A DNA stretch of 64,000 nucleotides from Vandiemenella viatica. Lineage: Eukaryota > Arthropoda > Insecta > Orthoptera > Morabidae. Where the stretch lies: positions 177,948,935-178,012,934 of the forward strand of contig CM061921.1 in NCBI GenBank assembly GCA_031002005.1. The letters run 5' to 3'. The position numbers were made by a program, and so were the translations under genes. Of the stretch, positions 32,666-44,125 are shown in pieces. Below the pieces are notes generated by a model. It was given only the letters and a program-made list of their open reading frames with translations. It made no database searches and was not told where the DNA came from. Every line of letters starts with the position of its first letter. Within the stretch, counting starts at the first letter, position 1.

Positions 32666-32865
32666 TTTTTTTTTTTTAAATGGCTTTCGGCATCTTAGGC
32701 CACACAGCCAGCCTGATGAATTTTTCAAGATAATTAGACACACCACAGGACGGACATGACATTCACAGACACAACAGTTAAACGCCCATGCCCACGGCCG
32801 GACTCGAACCGGCGACCTTCGGCACGCGGAGCTAACACTCTAGCCCCTACGCTACCGAGGCCGGC
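32666..32865 (-). repeat. SINE family B (tRNA-derived)
   Basis: On the minus strand, an A box TAGCGTAGGGG (32854-32844) that fits TRGYNNARNNG and a B box GGTTCGAGTCC (32810-32800) form a tRNA-like pol III promoter. A non-tRNA body and an A tail (T run at left) follow. ATATCATT flanks the element at 32658-32665 and 32866-32873 as a target duplication. Confidence 0.82.
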
Positions 32866-32873
32866 ATATCATT

Positions 32874-33389
32874 CATTTATACCTCGGTCAACTTCTTCCT
32901 GAACAAAAGATACTATTTTAGCGTGCTTGGTTGGAGGCTGATATATTTCTAACTGAGGCTAGGGTAGCCGCACGCAGAAGTTGTTTGCTCAGTGCTCTGT
33001 AAACATGTCAGGCGGTGCTTTCGTAATCTGCTTAGCGCGCATTCCTTATTTGTTGATAGCGATCGGTAATGGCTGGCTGCTGGCCAATTGGACATTTTCT
33101 TGTCCTTACCTGCTTGCTCCCGCACTGCACTGCCCACGATCTCTCGTACGTATTTACGGATTGCTAACGGCTGCCTGTGCCAATTCGCTTGTGAAATATA
33201 GATTGTTATCGCTAATGCCCAACTTCTGTTTACTGGCCACCCAAACAAATACCTGCCGCCACATGAAATTCCCCGCGCTAATGTAGTTGTGTCTAAAATC
33301 CCTCTCACAAACAGCTGATTGCTATCGCACAAGCGGTGTTATGGACGTCCCTACATTCAACAGAAATATCTAGTAGCTTGGGCAATTAC
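32874..33389. other. Moderately GC-rich, no recognised gene
   Basis: A 127-codon minus-strand frame (32949-33332) and a 101-codon plus frame (32981-33286) overlap antiparallel. Neither shows a domain. It adjoins the CRE/CCAAT cluster, so leader or exon sequence cannot be ruled out. Confidence 0.35.
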
Positions 33390-33740
33390 GTCAATGCGAT
33401 TTCCAGGCGGCTGCTGGAAAGAGACAGAAACTGCACACCACCGGTCTGGGCAATTTCCATAGTCCGTGGCCTCTCATTGGCTGCTTCGCGTCTGGAGCTA
33501 TGACATCATGGCAATTTCCACTATTCGTGGGCTGCCATTGGTTCCCTGAGAGACAGAAAATCGGCCTTGGGCAATGACGTCATTGGCTACGTTCCTCAAT
33601 TTCCCCCTTGGCGAATTTAAATCGCCATCCTGTGACCTCATACGAACTTGGCCGTCTTTGGTCGATTCTAATCGCCCCCGCCTGTGACGTCACAGCCAAC
33701 ATTGGCCTCTAATTGGCTGGGTTTTTCTAAAATTTCCCAT
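33390..33740. promoter_or_regulatory. Cluster of CRE-like and CCAAT boxes
   Basis: Within about 350 bp there are several CRE-like sites: TTACGTCAA, TGACATCA, TGACGTCA (twice, near 33568 and 33686) and TGACCTCA. Several inverted CCAAT boxes interleave with them: CATTGGCTG, CATTGGTT, CATTGGCTA and AATTGGCTG. GGGCAATTTCC-type blocks repeat. In animals such pairing marks CREB/ATF plus NF-Y promoters, often bidirectional and TATA-less. Which gene it would serve is unknown. It might instead be a repeat. Confidence 0.45.
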
Positions 33741-34561
33741 GAATCTGCCTTATGGAGCTACTGATGTGTTTTATGTTTGTAGTTCGTGATAACTAGTTTT
33801 AAGGTGTTTCGGAATGTATTTGTCAGCAGCTCACATTCAATTACTAAACGTTCACCTGCAGGAGGAAAAAGGAATCATTTTATTTTAAGTTTTCGATTTC
33901 AAAATTAAGTTCTGATCATCAGTATCATAGGGGCTCTAAGGAAACGCTTGAACTTTACGTTTCGTTGTTGATCCGAGTAAGAATATATTTCGGTTTTGTC
34001 GAAGCCGTCAGCTTGCTGAGATAGCAGTTAGGATAACGGTCCAATCTAAGATGTCAGCTGCCATCGGCAAGGTGGTCGGTCGGCTATCCTTTGAATACGA
34101 AACGGCAGTGTGGTCTTGGCAGTCTCGAAAATAACACGTAAATGTTTGGGGCATGTAAAAAACAGTTACTTGCATATTAAACAGAAGGAAGGTGTCAAAA
34201 CCAATAAAAAGCATCTTTCGTCGTCATATGTGCAAACTGAATTAAGTATTTAAGAGCGCGGTAGTATTTAGGGACTCTTTTGAAAATAAAGAAAGCAGTA
34301 TAATGGAAACTGCTTAGTTTCGTTATCACAAAACCGTGATTTGTCTTACTTGGTGACTGTGAGGAGTTAGGAGTTGAACAGCAATTACTTTTTATCTATG
34401 GAGTACCATTGCCTTAATACCAAGAGATATCTTACATAATACACAATCACTAGTACATGTTCTAACCAAATGCATTGTCCTTTTTATAGAATCCTTTGTC
34501 TGTCTTCCCACCCTGAATCAGTTCAGGTTTACAATCGTAGGAGCCAGACAAGAATTTTTTC
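33741..34561. other. No recognised gene
   Basis: AT-rich downstream of the CRE/CCAAT cluster. No motif. Confidence 0.4.
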
Positions 34562-34815
34562 TCTATATGACTTGGGCTGGATCGGATCTTTGTCGCCCCC
34601 GTGTTTTAAAATTACCATCTTGCTTCCATGCATAAGGGGGTCTACCTTGATAAAAACATTTATTAAACAAATAACATAACGATGGGGCTAACTGTATAAC
34701 CAGAGCCTGCAGCACTTCTGCCACAATTCCATCTGGCCTGGGAGGGCTTTGTTCTTGGATATTGTATTTGACGGCACACAAAATTCGCTCCTTAATTTGT
34801 ACCGGTCAGCGTTTT
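34562..34815 (-). pseudogene. LINE reverse transcriptase N-terminal scrap
   Basis: On the minus strand, SPRPDGIVAEVLQALV and LAPSLCYLFNKCFYQGRPP followed by YAWK match the start of a non-LTR RT domain (S-P-G-x-D-G-I ... L-x-x-L-F-N-x-x-x-x-x-G-x-x-P-x-x-W-K). The next block (IFKKG-type) is garbled to NFKTRGRQRSDPA and ends in a stop. No other ORF2 part is adjacent. Confidence 0.65.
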
Positions 34816-34995
34816 TTTGTTATAGCCCCTCCTGCCCCTTTTTACACCTTCTTTGGCCTTGATCCTATCTTTCGCTAATTCAAACGTTACGGTATAACAT
34901 TGTGATCACTGTTCGTTAAGTTATCATTAACTTTCCAAACCCGCAGAATGTCCATCGCTTCTAACGAAGTAAACGTAACATCAATGTTAGCGTAT

Positions 34996-35112
34996 GGCTA
35001 CATTGCATTTGCAACCGACTTCGGCCGATTGTTCACTCTGCGGAGTACGGCCGACACCAGGGTAGGGCTACACTGGAAACGACTTCTGCCGATTGTTCAC
35101 TCAGTCGGCAGA
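34996..35112 (+). repeat. Two diverged 45-bp units, shared with 36.2-36.4 kb
   Basis: GGCTACATTGCATTTGCAAC..GATTGTTCACTCTGC (34996 on) and GGCTACACTGGAAACGACTT..GATTGTTCACTCAG (35067 on) are related units. A 25-bp stretch (35010-35034) recurs exactly in reverse complement at 36347-36371, so this is part of a dispersed repeat. Confidence 0.6.
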
Positions 35113-35213
35113 TTTGAACAGATTGTTATTCAGTTCTCAACTGATCGCGTTACAAGATAAATGAAAAAGACGTTAATAAAATGTTGAGTGAGAACTCTCT
35201 GTTGAGATTAAAT

Positions 35214-35400
35214 CAGGGCCGGATTAAGACAGCGCGGGGCCCGTAGCAAATATGAAGAAGGGGCCCTTGATTTTTGCCGTCCGGGTAAAATTATAGAGCT
35301 AAAAAAAAAAGGTCGCCCATCTAACCTAGTGCGGGGCCCCCTAGAAGGCGTGAGGCCCGTAGCATTTGCTACCTCCTGCTACGTGGTTAATCCGGTACTG
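35214..35400. mobile_element. hAT-type MITE, 187 bp
   Basis: The ends CAGGGCCGGATTAA and (opposite strand) CAGTACCGGATTAA are flanked by a perfect 8-bp duplication GATTAAAT (35206-35213, 35401-35408). The interior is GC-rich with repeated GGGGCCC blocks. It is non-coding and too short for anything but a miniature element. Confidence 0.88.
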
Positions 35401-35408
35401 GATTAAAT

Positions 35409-36544
35409 ATCATGTTTGGTCATGGAAAAAGTGAATGGGTAAAAGTCATTTTTTTTTCAGAGAGAGCGGCTGTGGGAGAATTTCATAAATTTTTCTCTAA
35501 ACTATTGGAACAACCAATTACATTTTCGGAATACTTTAGAATGAAACCGGGGACTTTTTTTATATTTTGGAAGGAATCCGACCTGCTGTAGAAAAATATT
35601 CAAATTTCAGGAAATGTATTTCTCCAGAAGAAAGGCTTGCCGTGACACTGAGGTATTTTATTTAATGCAGGTTCAGAAACGCGAAAATCTCTCAATCCAG
35701 TATAGTGTTATGGTTTCTTAAGAATGCGTTTTGATACTAAGAGATGAAACAGTGAGGTGAGTAACGTAAATAAATAAACAAACTATTGTAATGTACGTTA
35801 TTACTTTCGTAGATTATAAAGTACGCCTGCGGGAAAATAAATAACAATATACTATACTACTATAGTACGGTTGCAACTATAGCTGTAACCTCCAGGGATA
35901 CAGTTCATTTGATTTATATATTTATTTTCAATTTCATAATTATATATTTTTAAATTTTTATCTGTGTATATAAATCATTAATATATTCTGGTCGACTGTC
36001 AATTGAGATCGAACATTTATGAGGTGTGATATGTAAAAAAGAATATGTTTTAGCAGATAATTTATGTAATTTACTTAAATATCAAAACGAGTCATAATAT
36101 GCGTTTATAAGTGAAAATACATTTCTACTTTTTTATTTCGATATGGCGAATGGGCAAAATACGAATGCACACATGACGCGAGACAAGCACGTTCGGCCGA
36201 ATGAAACAAAATTGTTTGGTCGGCGACAGAAGTCGGGAGTCCGGGGGAGTTCCGCTGAGAAGGTCGGTCATAGTGTAGCCATGGAGAGTGTAGCTGGAAC
36301 TCATATCGTTGCATACATTTGTTTGGTTCGCCGATGTCGGCAGACTGAACAATCGGCCGAAGTCGGTTGCAGTACCTGCCTCGTTTCTATACCTGAGCGG
36401 ATTTTTGGGTTTATTCCTAATTTCAAAAAGTAAATCGCTTAACAATTTCATCATCACTCCTGCTTCATCCACATATGGACCATGCCAGAGTTAAGATTTG
36501 GCATTTGCATCAGCTGTGATGATGATTTTTCGTTTTAAAATAGC
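35409..36544. other. No gene; holds a dispersed repeat piece
   Basis: About 36190-36380 has repeated TTGTTTGGT(T)CG.CGA and CGGCCGAAGTCGG blocks and shares a 25-bp inverted match with 35010-35034. The rest is AT-rich with no motif. Confidence 0.45.
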
Positions 36545-36870
36545 CGTCTTGTCAATTTAAATTTCAGTCGGGTCTTTATGCTGAAAGTATACGATTATTA
36601 GTACCATGCTGCACCAATTGGTTCCAACTACCACACATACTGTGTGCTCATCGTAGTATTGGGCGATTTTATTTACAGTTATTTGTTTTTTTATGATTAT
36701 TAGTCCTGCAATAGGAGTATTTGCTTCCATTACTATTGGAGAAGTCAGCGGCATACGCGTAATTTGCCCATTTCTGGTATACGGTTCTTGGATACAAATT
36801 ATGTTACACTGTTTCCCAGTTATTTACCTCTTGCAACACCAAATTATTTCGCCTTGCATTTGTTTGCGCT
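36545..36870 (-). pseudogene. LINE endonuclease relic (R1-like)
   Basis: On the minus strand, IICIQEPYTRNGQITR leads in the next frame to MPLTSPIVMEANTPIAGLI and VNKIAQYYDEHTVCVV. This matches the apurinic-type endonuclease of R1-group LINEs (Q-E-P-Y near the N terminus, YRPP..., ...GDFN, the last lost). A closely similar relic lies at 54028-54500. Stops and frame changes show it is dead. Confidence 0.55.
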
Positions 36871-39800
36871 TTTTTAAATCTTATCATACAAACTCAAGGA
36901 TGCCTTGTATATGTTTTGCAACGCTGCCAGGACTGCTTAGGATCGAACACAATCCTGGCGTTGCACCATTGTGAATTGTTTGAACATTACTTTAGAATCA
37001 AAGGTTTTTCTTCGCCTGTCAATAAGGGTAAGGAGCACAGCGGGATCAGTGGGTAGATTCTTAGACGTGGGTTGAAATGGGTATACCATCTCCACCTGGG
37101 AAAACGTGATGGTTTTACAGCTCGATGTAACGTACTGGGTAGATGCCGTAGTGCCATCGTAAGAATGTGTTCCTCCTCTAAGCTTGTTAGTATCAAACTA
37201 TTCTCAAAATCTTGGTACACGTGACCAGCATAATTTTTTACATCTTCGTGGTTTTTATATTCGGTAAGTAATGCCTGCTCCTGTTCTTAGTTTTGCGCAT
37301 TCGGAAAAGTTTCAGCCCAAACGAACCCTGCTTTATCCACTCCGGATGATGTCGGTTTTTAGATTTGTGCTTAAAGTTAAACTCTGAATTGCGATTCGAA
37401 ATTTTACGCCATCCACTTGTACTCCCATATACCTTTTGTCTAGAACTGCCTTTCTCAACTTCTCCAGATATACTGCCGTTCGTACTGCATGCCGTCCTCC
37501 TTCTGTAAGGAGTTTTCCTTTTCTTTTGTTTCTCTATAGACATCGCTTCTTCTCTTTTGTTCTTAAGTGTTTGTATTAAAGCTTTTGGTTCCATTAGTGG
37601 TTTTGTTTTGTTACTCGTATTCTATTTAATACTCTTTGCAGAAGAAGCTGATAGGTTATGCATTCCTTCCGTTTTTTCTTGTCTACCTTTCCAAGCTTCG
37701 TATAGGGGATGCAGATTGGATGTTGGGATTTTTTTTACTTTCGTCTTTCTTGTCTCCTGTTTCCCCAGTGACTGCAGCAGAGGCTAGGCTGTTAGCAGTG
37801 TTTACCGACGCATCCAAGGTTATTGCACTTTAGATACTTAGGCACTATAAAATAGTCCATGACTGTAATTGCAGAAAATTAAAGGAATAATATCCTGCAT
37901 TTTAATTTTGTTTCTGATCGTGGAACTGACTTCTACGACGTGGTGAACCTTTGCCTTGTGCTTAGGCCAAATTTTAAATTTTGATTTAACACTCCCCTTA
38001 AATTGTTCTTATTTTTACTCAAAATTTTGCGTGTATGCTGTTTCCACTAGCCTTTCTTGTTTCATTTAAGTAGGAAAGTTATATAAAATTATCACTGGTC
38101 TGCGTTTCACAGGAGTTCGCAGTTCAATTCTTCGTTAATTTTTTATTAGCTAACACCTTTTTAATGTCCTCATTTGAACCAGTTTCAATTATCACATTCA
38201 TATTTGTCATATTGATGCTGTTGATCTTTATTTTATCCTTCCCCACCTTTCATATTAGAGTGACTTTACCGCCATCTGCTTTTTGCCATTCCCTATATCT
38301 GAGGATATAAATACCACACAAGAAGCTGACGGTTGCACTGCCCACTTGGCTTGTTGGTTACGCCCAATATAACACAGCAACTGCTTATAGTATCTTGACT
38401 GAAGCTCCAGAAGAAACAGCAGCATGTGTTTCCACACTGGTTAATCCCAAAGCTCCCTTCACTCACACACACGATAGGAATAATTTGCTATACCCGCCTC
38501 AATCACATGCGTGAACAAGTAGAACAGGCTTCGACACTATTCCATCCACTACCTGAAAAGTTCCCTCCTTATTTTATATTATTGTAAAGGCATTCTCAAT
38601 AGAACAAGCCGTACAAAAGGAGTTGACTCTTGTGTTCTGCAGGACAAGGCACTAGATCCTCATTCCCTTCACAATTCTGTGGTTCTGTGGGTGTTTTGGA
38701 TGCCCTGCGGCCCACCTGTAACACAGGTAGTTGAAACTGATTCTTCCTTTATATTGGTCCCTCAAGTTAGAGTGGCGTAGAGCATCCGCCTCATGCCACC
38801 AAGCCCAATACACCAGGGGTGTATCATGTGCCCCTGTGGCTTTGCTAACCATCCATACACTCATCAGCTCGTGCCAAACCTTCTGGTAGAAGAGGGCGCT
38901 CACCAGATGGTACCACGACTGCGCCAGACACGTATATGGCACTTGCATACCAGGTCGCTGAGGGGAAGGGGTACGTTGAGATGATGAAGTTAGTTCTAGA
39001 TAGGAAGAGATAGAAAACTGCATCGAACATGTAGAGAAAGTGATAAAAAAAGTCGTAATGTCGAAAGAAAACTCAATGTATTCTGTATAAACAAATAAAC
39101 AGGAAAATTTAACTAGGAAAATACATTGAGGTTTTAATTCACTGTGGGATTACCTGGGACTTAATGGTTGTTGATAAATTAAAATGTTATTATTATTTAT
39201 TACAGATAGATCTTGCGAGCAATAACTGCAATCAATGGCGATATATTTAGTACAAACCATTTCCGAAATTAAACATCGAAACAAGAAATTTAAGACATGT
39301 GTATTTATTAAGTTTTAAATTAGGATTACTATTCGCAATAAATTTTTATTCGCAAACTTTAGTTCCAGCGAACTACATAAAATAATGACTATATTGAGTT
39401 ATTCCGTAAATAATTAGAATTCTGGTATAATTACTTACCTTATCTGAAGTAACAATTCCAAAAAATCTTATATCTCATTTCTTTGGTGGCCATTAACAGA
39501 ATTCTTCCCAATATAAGCCTTACCATGGGATCTTCGGTGAGCGTTTTCCGACGTCTGCAAACGTTACTTTTCATTTATTCACTGCATTGTTCCATGGTAA
39601 CTGTTTCACACAATTTCTAGACGAACTATACCAATTTTCGTAAACCTCCTACCAGATATTTTCCCTTTCTGCACAATGCGTGCAACTATTAAAGTTCCAC
39701 GTGTCAGTCTTGGCATGTTGTTATAAAACTCGATTGTACTTTCTGCATCAAAAGAGTGTACATTTATATTTCTTCCACACTGCAAAAAGCATCTCTATTA

Positions 39801-39887
39801 CATTGAATAAAGTGACTCTAACTTATCATTTCAAGGAAAACAATTATAAAGCATCTTTAAGTCAACTGAAGAAATGGGACAACTTTT
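36871..39887. other. No supported gene
   Basis: A basic 118-codon minus-strand frame (37238-37594) and a 123-codon minus-strand frame (38652-39023) are the longest. The latter is more GC-rich than its surroundings and lacks any domain I know. Both could be relic element ORFs. Neither is supported as a gene. Confidence 0.4.
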
Positions 39888-40085
39888 TGGTTAGGACGAG
39901 GTCATTAGAGCCTGGGGAGATTTGTCAACAAGTGTGAGAATGAAATCAACCGAAGCGCTTATGAAGGAAACATCCTGGAGTGATTTTGGTAAACCATTCA
40001 TAACCGAAAACTAAATGTTTGGATCGTGGATCGAACCCTCGGCCTCCCGAAGCCAGGTCCAAAAGTTATCACTCACCGTCCAGCA
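39888..40085 (-). repeat. SINE family A, copy 4 (old)
   Basis: A diverged minus-strand copy: GAGGTCATTAGAG, AAGGAAACATCC, TGGAGTGATTTTGGTAAACCAT and a B-box remnant GGATCGAACCCTCGGCCTCCCG are in the right order. It is more mutated than the other copies. Confidence 0.75.
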
Positions 40086-40679
40086 TCTTTCTTTTTGTGA
40101 TCGATTTACATTAAATCTAGTGTAACAACCCTCAAACCTGAACTTTAACTGGAATTGTATTTTATGAAGCATTGGTAGCAAGCTAGAGTGTGATTGAAAA
40201 TGGTTTTGTATATTTGTCTTGTATTTTATTGTAAATCAGTGTAACTGGATTTTGTTTAGTGAAAAGAAATTATGTAAATACCATTTAATATGTTTAAGGA
40301 CAGATATATGCCAGAGAATTAGCTAAATGTTTGTAATTGTAAGTATTAAGGTGAGCTACGATGTTTAAATGACGATTTACTACTGTTAAAAATGATTTAT
40401 AAGGATAATTTTGTGTTCAAGTACCTTTAATTTTCATTTTGTAATGATTGTAAATGATTACGTATTAATTCTGATTGTGTTTAATATGTTTTCAATTGTT
40501 TAAGTATTGTTAATGTTCGAGGAATATCTGTCGGAAGCTTTTATAGTGTTCTAGAACTTATATAATGCGATCAGCAGAGACAGAGAGAGTTTTAGTTCAG
40601 TTTTTCGACAAAGTTTTACAGACTCAGTTTACGTCGGCCAAGGACAGTTTTGAACGAACAGTTTTGGTAGTATTGTGGT
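40086..40679. other. No gene; possible LTR-like stretch
   Basis: AT-rich up to a CAGAGACAGAGAGAG stretch near 40573. It begins TGTAACAACCC near 40130, which recalls an LTR start, but no partner or duplication was found. Confidence 0.3.
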
Positions 40680-42250
40680 GATAGGTAATATTTGAAACAA
40701 CTAAACAAGGAATTAACAAGGGTGGCTAAAGATGGGTTTATGAAGAGTATTGTCGGTGCAGAGGGACCATTGACGGATGAAACTAGAAATTTCTATGGCT
40801 ATGTTGGAAAACTGAGAGGAAGGGGGGATGTTGAGACAATTATAGATAAGGATTGAGAAGAAGTTACCGAGGATCTGAAAAAGGCAGAGATTTTAAGTAA
40901 CTGGTTTAGTGAGACCATTAGGGAAAATGAATCAGAAATGGGAGAGTCTAAATTGGAGAATGAGATTAACAACACAATTAGATGTGAGCAGGCCAGAAAA
41001 TTTGAAATTCATCATGAGGATATCGTGAAGGAACTAAGAAAGCTAAAAATATATAAAGGGGCTGGTATAGATAATATTACTACAGATGTCTTAAAGATAA
41101 CAGGATTGACATTTTCAAAAATTATTTAAATTCAGTCTGGATACTTGTTGCTTACCAGAGGACTGGAAAAGTGAGATAGCAGTACTGGTCAAGAATTATG
41201 GGCCGATCAGTTTGACATCAGTGGTAGGTAAATTAATAGTGTTTCTCTACACCTTCCTAAGGCCTTTGACAAAATGAGCCATAAAATGGTGGTAAATAAG
41301 GCAAAAATTTTCGAGTGGATTAGAAAGTGATTTCCTGGTTAGGAGAATTCTTAAAAGGTAGAAAGCAAAAAGTTAGTGTAGGAAATACAGCATCAAAAGC
41401 AGTGGAAATAAAAATGGGAGTGCCAAGGGATAGTGTATTGGGACCATTGCTATTCATTATTCTACTGAATGATTGTGTGGATGGTTTACTATCAGAAATT
41501 AAGATTGTTTGCAGATGACATAATCCTACATAATAGGATCAAAACGGTAAAGGACTGTACAGCTGCAGGCTGATCTGGACAGGATATCTAGCTGAGTTGG
41601 TAAACATGGTATGAAGATAAATGCAAAGAAGAGTCAGCTTATTAGATAGACAGATAAAAAACCAAAGGTTGATTATGATTGTAAAGTGTGGAAAGAAGAC
41701 TCAAAATGTAAATATTTTGGCTTAACATTCTATAACAAGCGCAACTGGGCAGCACACACTGGGCAGGTAATAGGAAAAGGTTTCAAAATCCTAACTTGTT
41801 GGAGAGAGTAATGAGGGGATGTACGAGAGAAATAAAGGAATTGGATTACACACTTTTGTTCAGACCATTGCTTAAATATGGTGGTGTAGTTTGCAGCCCA
41901 CATTTGGGTATCAAATACAGGAGTTGAAGGGGTTTCAAAGAAGGGTTGTTCTATATTTGATTCCGAAAATTACCACAGAACACAATCAGCAAGGTTATCA
42001 TCTCCAGCCACTCCGCTCTGCTGCACATACCCCTACCACGCCTCCGGCCCCACTACCTGGCCGCCCCACTAGGTCTTTCCCTACCCCACCTTCTGTGCAC
42101 TGATTGGCCCCGACGCATGTGACTGACGTCACCTGGCAACCAAAGGCATTATAAGTGTGGAATCTTCCCAAAAAAAGGGGAGGGGGAATGGCTGTGTACA
42201 GAAATTGCCACCGGAGTGTGCACTCCATCACAATTAAAATTAAATTAAAT
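40680..42250 (+). pseudogene. LINE copy A, ORF2 relic (CR1/Jockey-like)
   Basis: The RT part of a non-LTR retrotransposon ORF2. Pre-RT text NFYGYVGKLRGRG, then AEILSNWFSETIRE, IVKELRKLKIYKGAGIDNIT (40780-41100), and after frame breaks WLGEFLKGRKQKVSVG and MGVPRDSVLGPLLFIILLND (41330-41500; normally GVPQGSVLGPLLF). The FADD Asp pair is destroyed by a frameshift. A final VVCSPHLGIKYR block precedes a C-rich segment (41996-42180) absent from copy B. The 3' end CATCACAATTAAAATTAA is shared with copy B. Numerous stops make it dead and it is 5'-truncated. Confidence 0.8.
41996..42180 (+). other. C-rich segment with CCAAT and CRE, inside LINE A
   Basis: This replaces the matching coding part of LINE copy B. 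It holds CTGATTGGCC, TGACTGACGTCACC and a TATA-like GGCATTATAAGTG within about 50 bp (42100-42150), a promoter-like grouping resembling 33390-33740. No terminal repeats are seen. Confidence 0.4.
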
Positions 42251-42269
42251 TTTCCAGTCTTTCAATAGA

Positions 42270-42560
42270 TAGTCATCAGCGGCATTGACTCTCACAGTAC
42301 TTGGTCATTTTGTACGGTATCTAGTCCTGTTTTCGCAACTATCTCATGTAAGGTTTGAACAGCAATGGCAGCATCCTTAGAGTTGTTGGTTAGGACCGTG
42401 ATTCCATCTGTAAAAGTCAGGGTCATGATATCGAACTATCATGTTCAGGCTGTTCGATTCCAAAATTGTTCATTGCAAGTTCCCAGGTCCTAATGACTTT
42501 CTCAAGCACCAGATTGAACAGAAAGTGTTTTCTTATCCAATTCATTATTAAACATTACAG
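42270..42560 (-). pseudogene. LINE reverse transcriptase relic
   Basis: On the minus strand, YDIMTLTFTDGITVLTNNSK followed by AVQTLHEIVAKTGLDT matches the FADDI...L..I..K.GL region after the RT catalytic site. The Asp pair is changed to TDG. It belongs to the same family as 2130-3003. Confidence 0.6.
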
Positions 42561-42785
42561 TGCAATAACTTGATAGAATTTCATTTGAGTTACTTTCTTG
42601 ATTTTTTATTATATTGTTCATACACAGCTTGTAAGCACCTTAGAATTTTATCAAATTCTAGCTCCTCACCTTTAGGCATAGGGGGGGGGGGGGGATAGTT
42701 TCGTTTCTTATATAGGTTAGGAGAGTGAGGCTTTATATAGCATGCAGATACTATGAACAAACAGACTAAATAAACCCTTTTAGAA

Positions 42786-43320
42786 GCAGTAAAGGTATTC
42801 AAAAGTTAATAAAAGACCTAAATAAACTTTCTATGACAGTAAGAAAACATTATCTTGGTAGGAAATAGGTTCATTCACATAAATTCAATTTCTAAACAAT
42901 AAACTTTGCTATAGGTCAATTTCACCATTTCTAAACCAATTTAAATGCAGTAAAGACTCTCAGTATTTAATAAAAGCCCTATATAAACTTTGTATCACAG
43001 TAAACAAACTCTAAATCAACCGAAAATCAAATAATCTTCAATAATTCAGTTTTGAAACAATGAGCTTCTACTATGTGAGCATTTTGTCATTTCTAAACCG
43101 ATTTAAGAGCAATAAAGTGGTTCAACATTTAATAAAACAACTAAATTAACTTTCTATAATGATATAAAAACCTTTTACTAACCTGAAATGTGATAATCCG
43201 TAATAATTCAGCTCACCAAACAATAGATTTTTGATATTTGGTATTTCACTATTTCTGCACACTTTTAAATGAAATAAAGTAGTTTTAAAGGAATAATAAT
43301 TTAATTAAAGTATAAATTCA
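42786..43320 (+). repeat. Tandem repeat, ~161-bp unit, ~3.5 copies
   Basis: The anchor GCARTAAAG or a variant recurs at 42786, 42947, 43109 and 43271 (spacings 161, 162, 162). It is preceded by TTTCTAAACCAATTTAA and followed by TTTAATAAAA..CTAAAT.AACTTT.TAT. The units are strongly diverged, so the array is old. Confidence 0.75.
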
Positions 43321-44079
43321 CTGAAATTCCGTAGTTTCTGGACGTGTAAATAACTTAAACCAATTTTTAAACACTTCGTTAGATGCACTTAACTTTTGGC
43401 ATTTTTTATCACAGAATCCTAGAAAGCTTTCGGAATAAAAAGTAGATTTCTTGAAAGACCCAAAAATCTCATATCACATATATTAATTTCAAGCCATTCC
43501 ATGCAGTATAACAGATTTTATAAAGATTTTAGAAATTATTTCATCATGTAGCCATGTGCCAAGTTTAGGAATTTATTACAAGCAATCGAAGTTAGATACA
43601 GAGATGAGACAACTTTCAGAATACGTCATTTAATTCAGAGAATATTCTGGTAATTTTACATTTTTGATAAAAGCAATAGAAGTAAAGTTATTGAATTAAA
43701 ACACACATATCATTTTTGTAAACCTTGTCAAAGCTGTAATTTCACTATCCAGGCATCAATCTCAATAAAACTTACACCACTAAACTCAGGAATTTCGGGA
43801 GAACACATTGATAATAATAATATTTTGATAAATTGCGGTTTAGAAGAAATGACGAAATTATGCAAGTTCAAAAGTAGAGGAAGTCCCCTAAGCAGAAAGT
43901 AGGTCGCCTCATACGCGTAAGATAAAATAGATCTTTAAAACTAAATACTTAAAGTTACTCACTGCATATCAACTGTTTCTCTATTAAAAAAGTCTAAACA
44001 CTGTCAGCCTTTAATTACCGTATATCTGTTTGGTTACAGAGTTAGTTAAGGAACCTTTTTGCAGGGAGGCAGCAGAAAG
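43321..44079. other. No recognised gene
   Basis: AT-rich with no motif. Confidence 0.4.
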
Positions 44080-44125
44080 CTGCGTTTTGGCTGTGACGTC
44101 ATAGAACCTATATAATCTGGTGCGG
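44080..44125 (+). promoter_or_regulatory. CRE plus TATA, promoter-like
   Basis: GTGACGTCAT is followed about 15 bases later by CTATATAATC, in a locally GC-richer stretch running to about 44290. The spacing fits a TATA promoter firing rightward, but no coding exon is recognised downstream. Confidence 0.3.

Noticed and set aside
38652..39023. 123-codon minus-strand frame as a gene
   Set aside because: It is intact and GC-richer than its surroundings, but has no recognised motif, no splice context and no neighbours. Left as unassigned.
40130..40690. Solo LTR starting TGTAACAACCC
   Set aside because: No matching end with CA plus a flanking duplication could be found.
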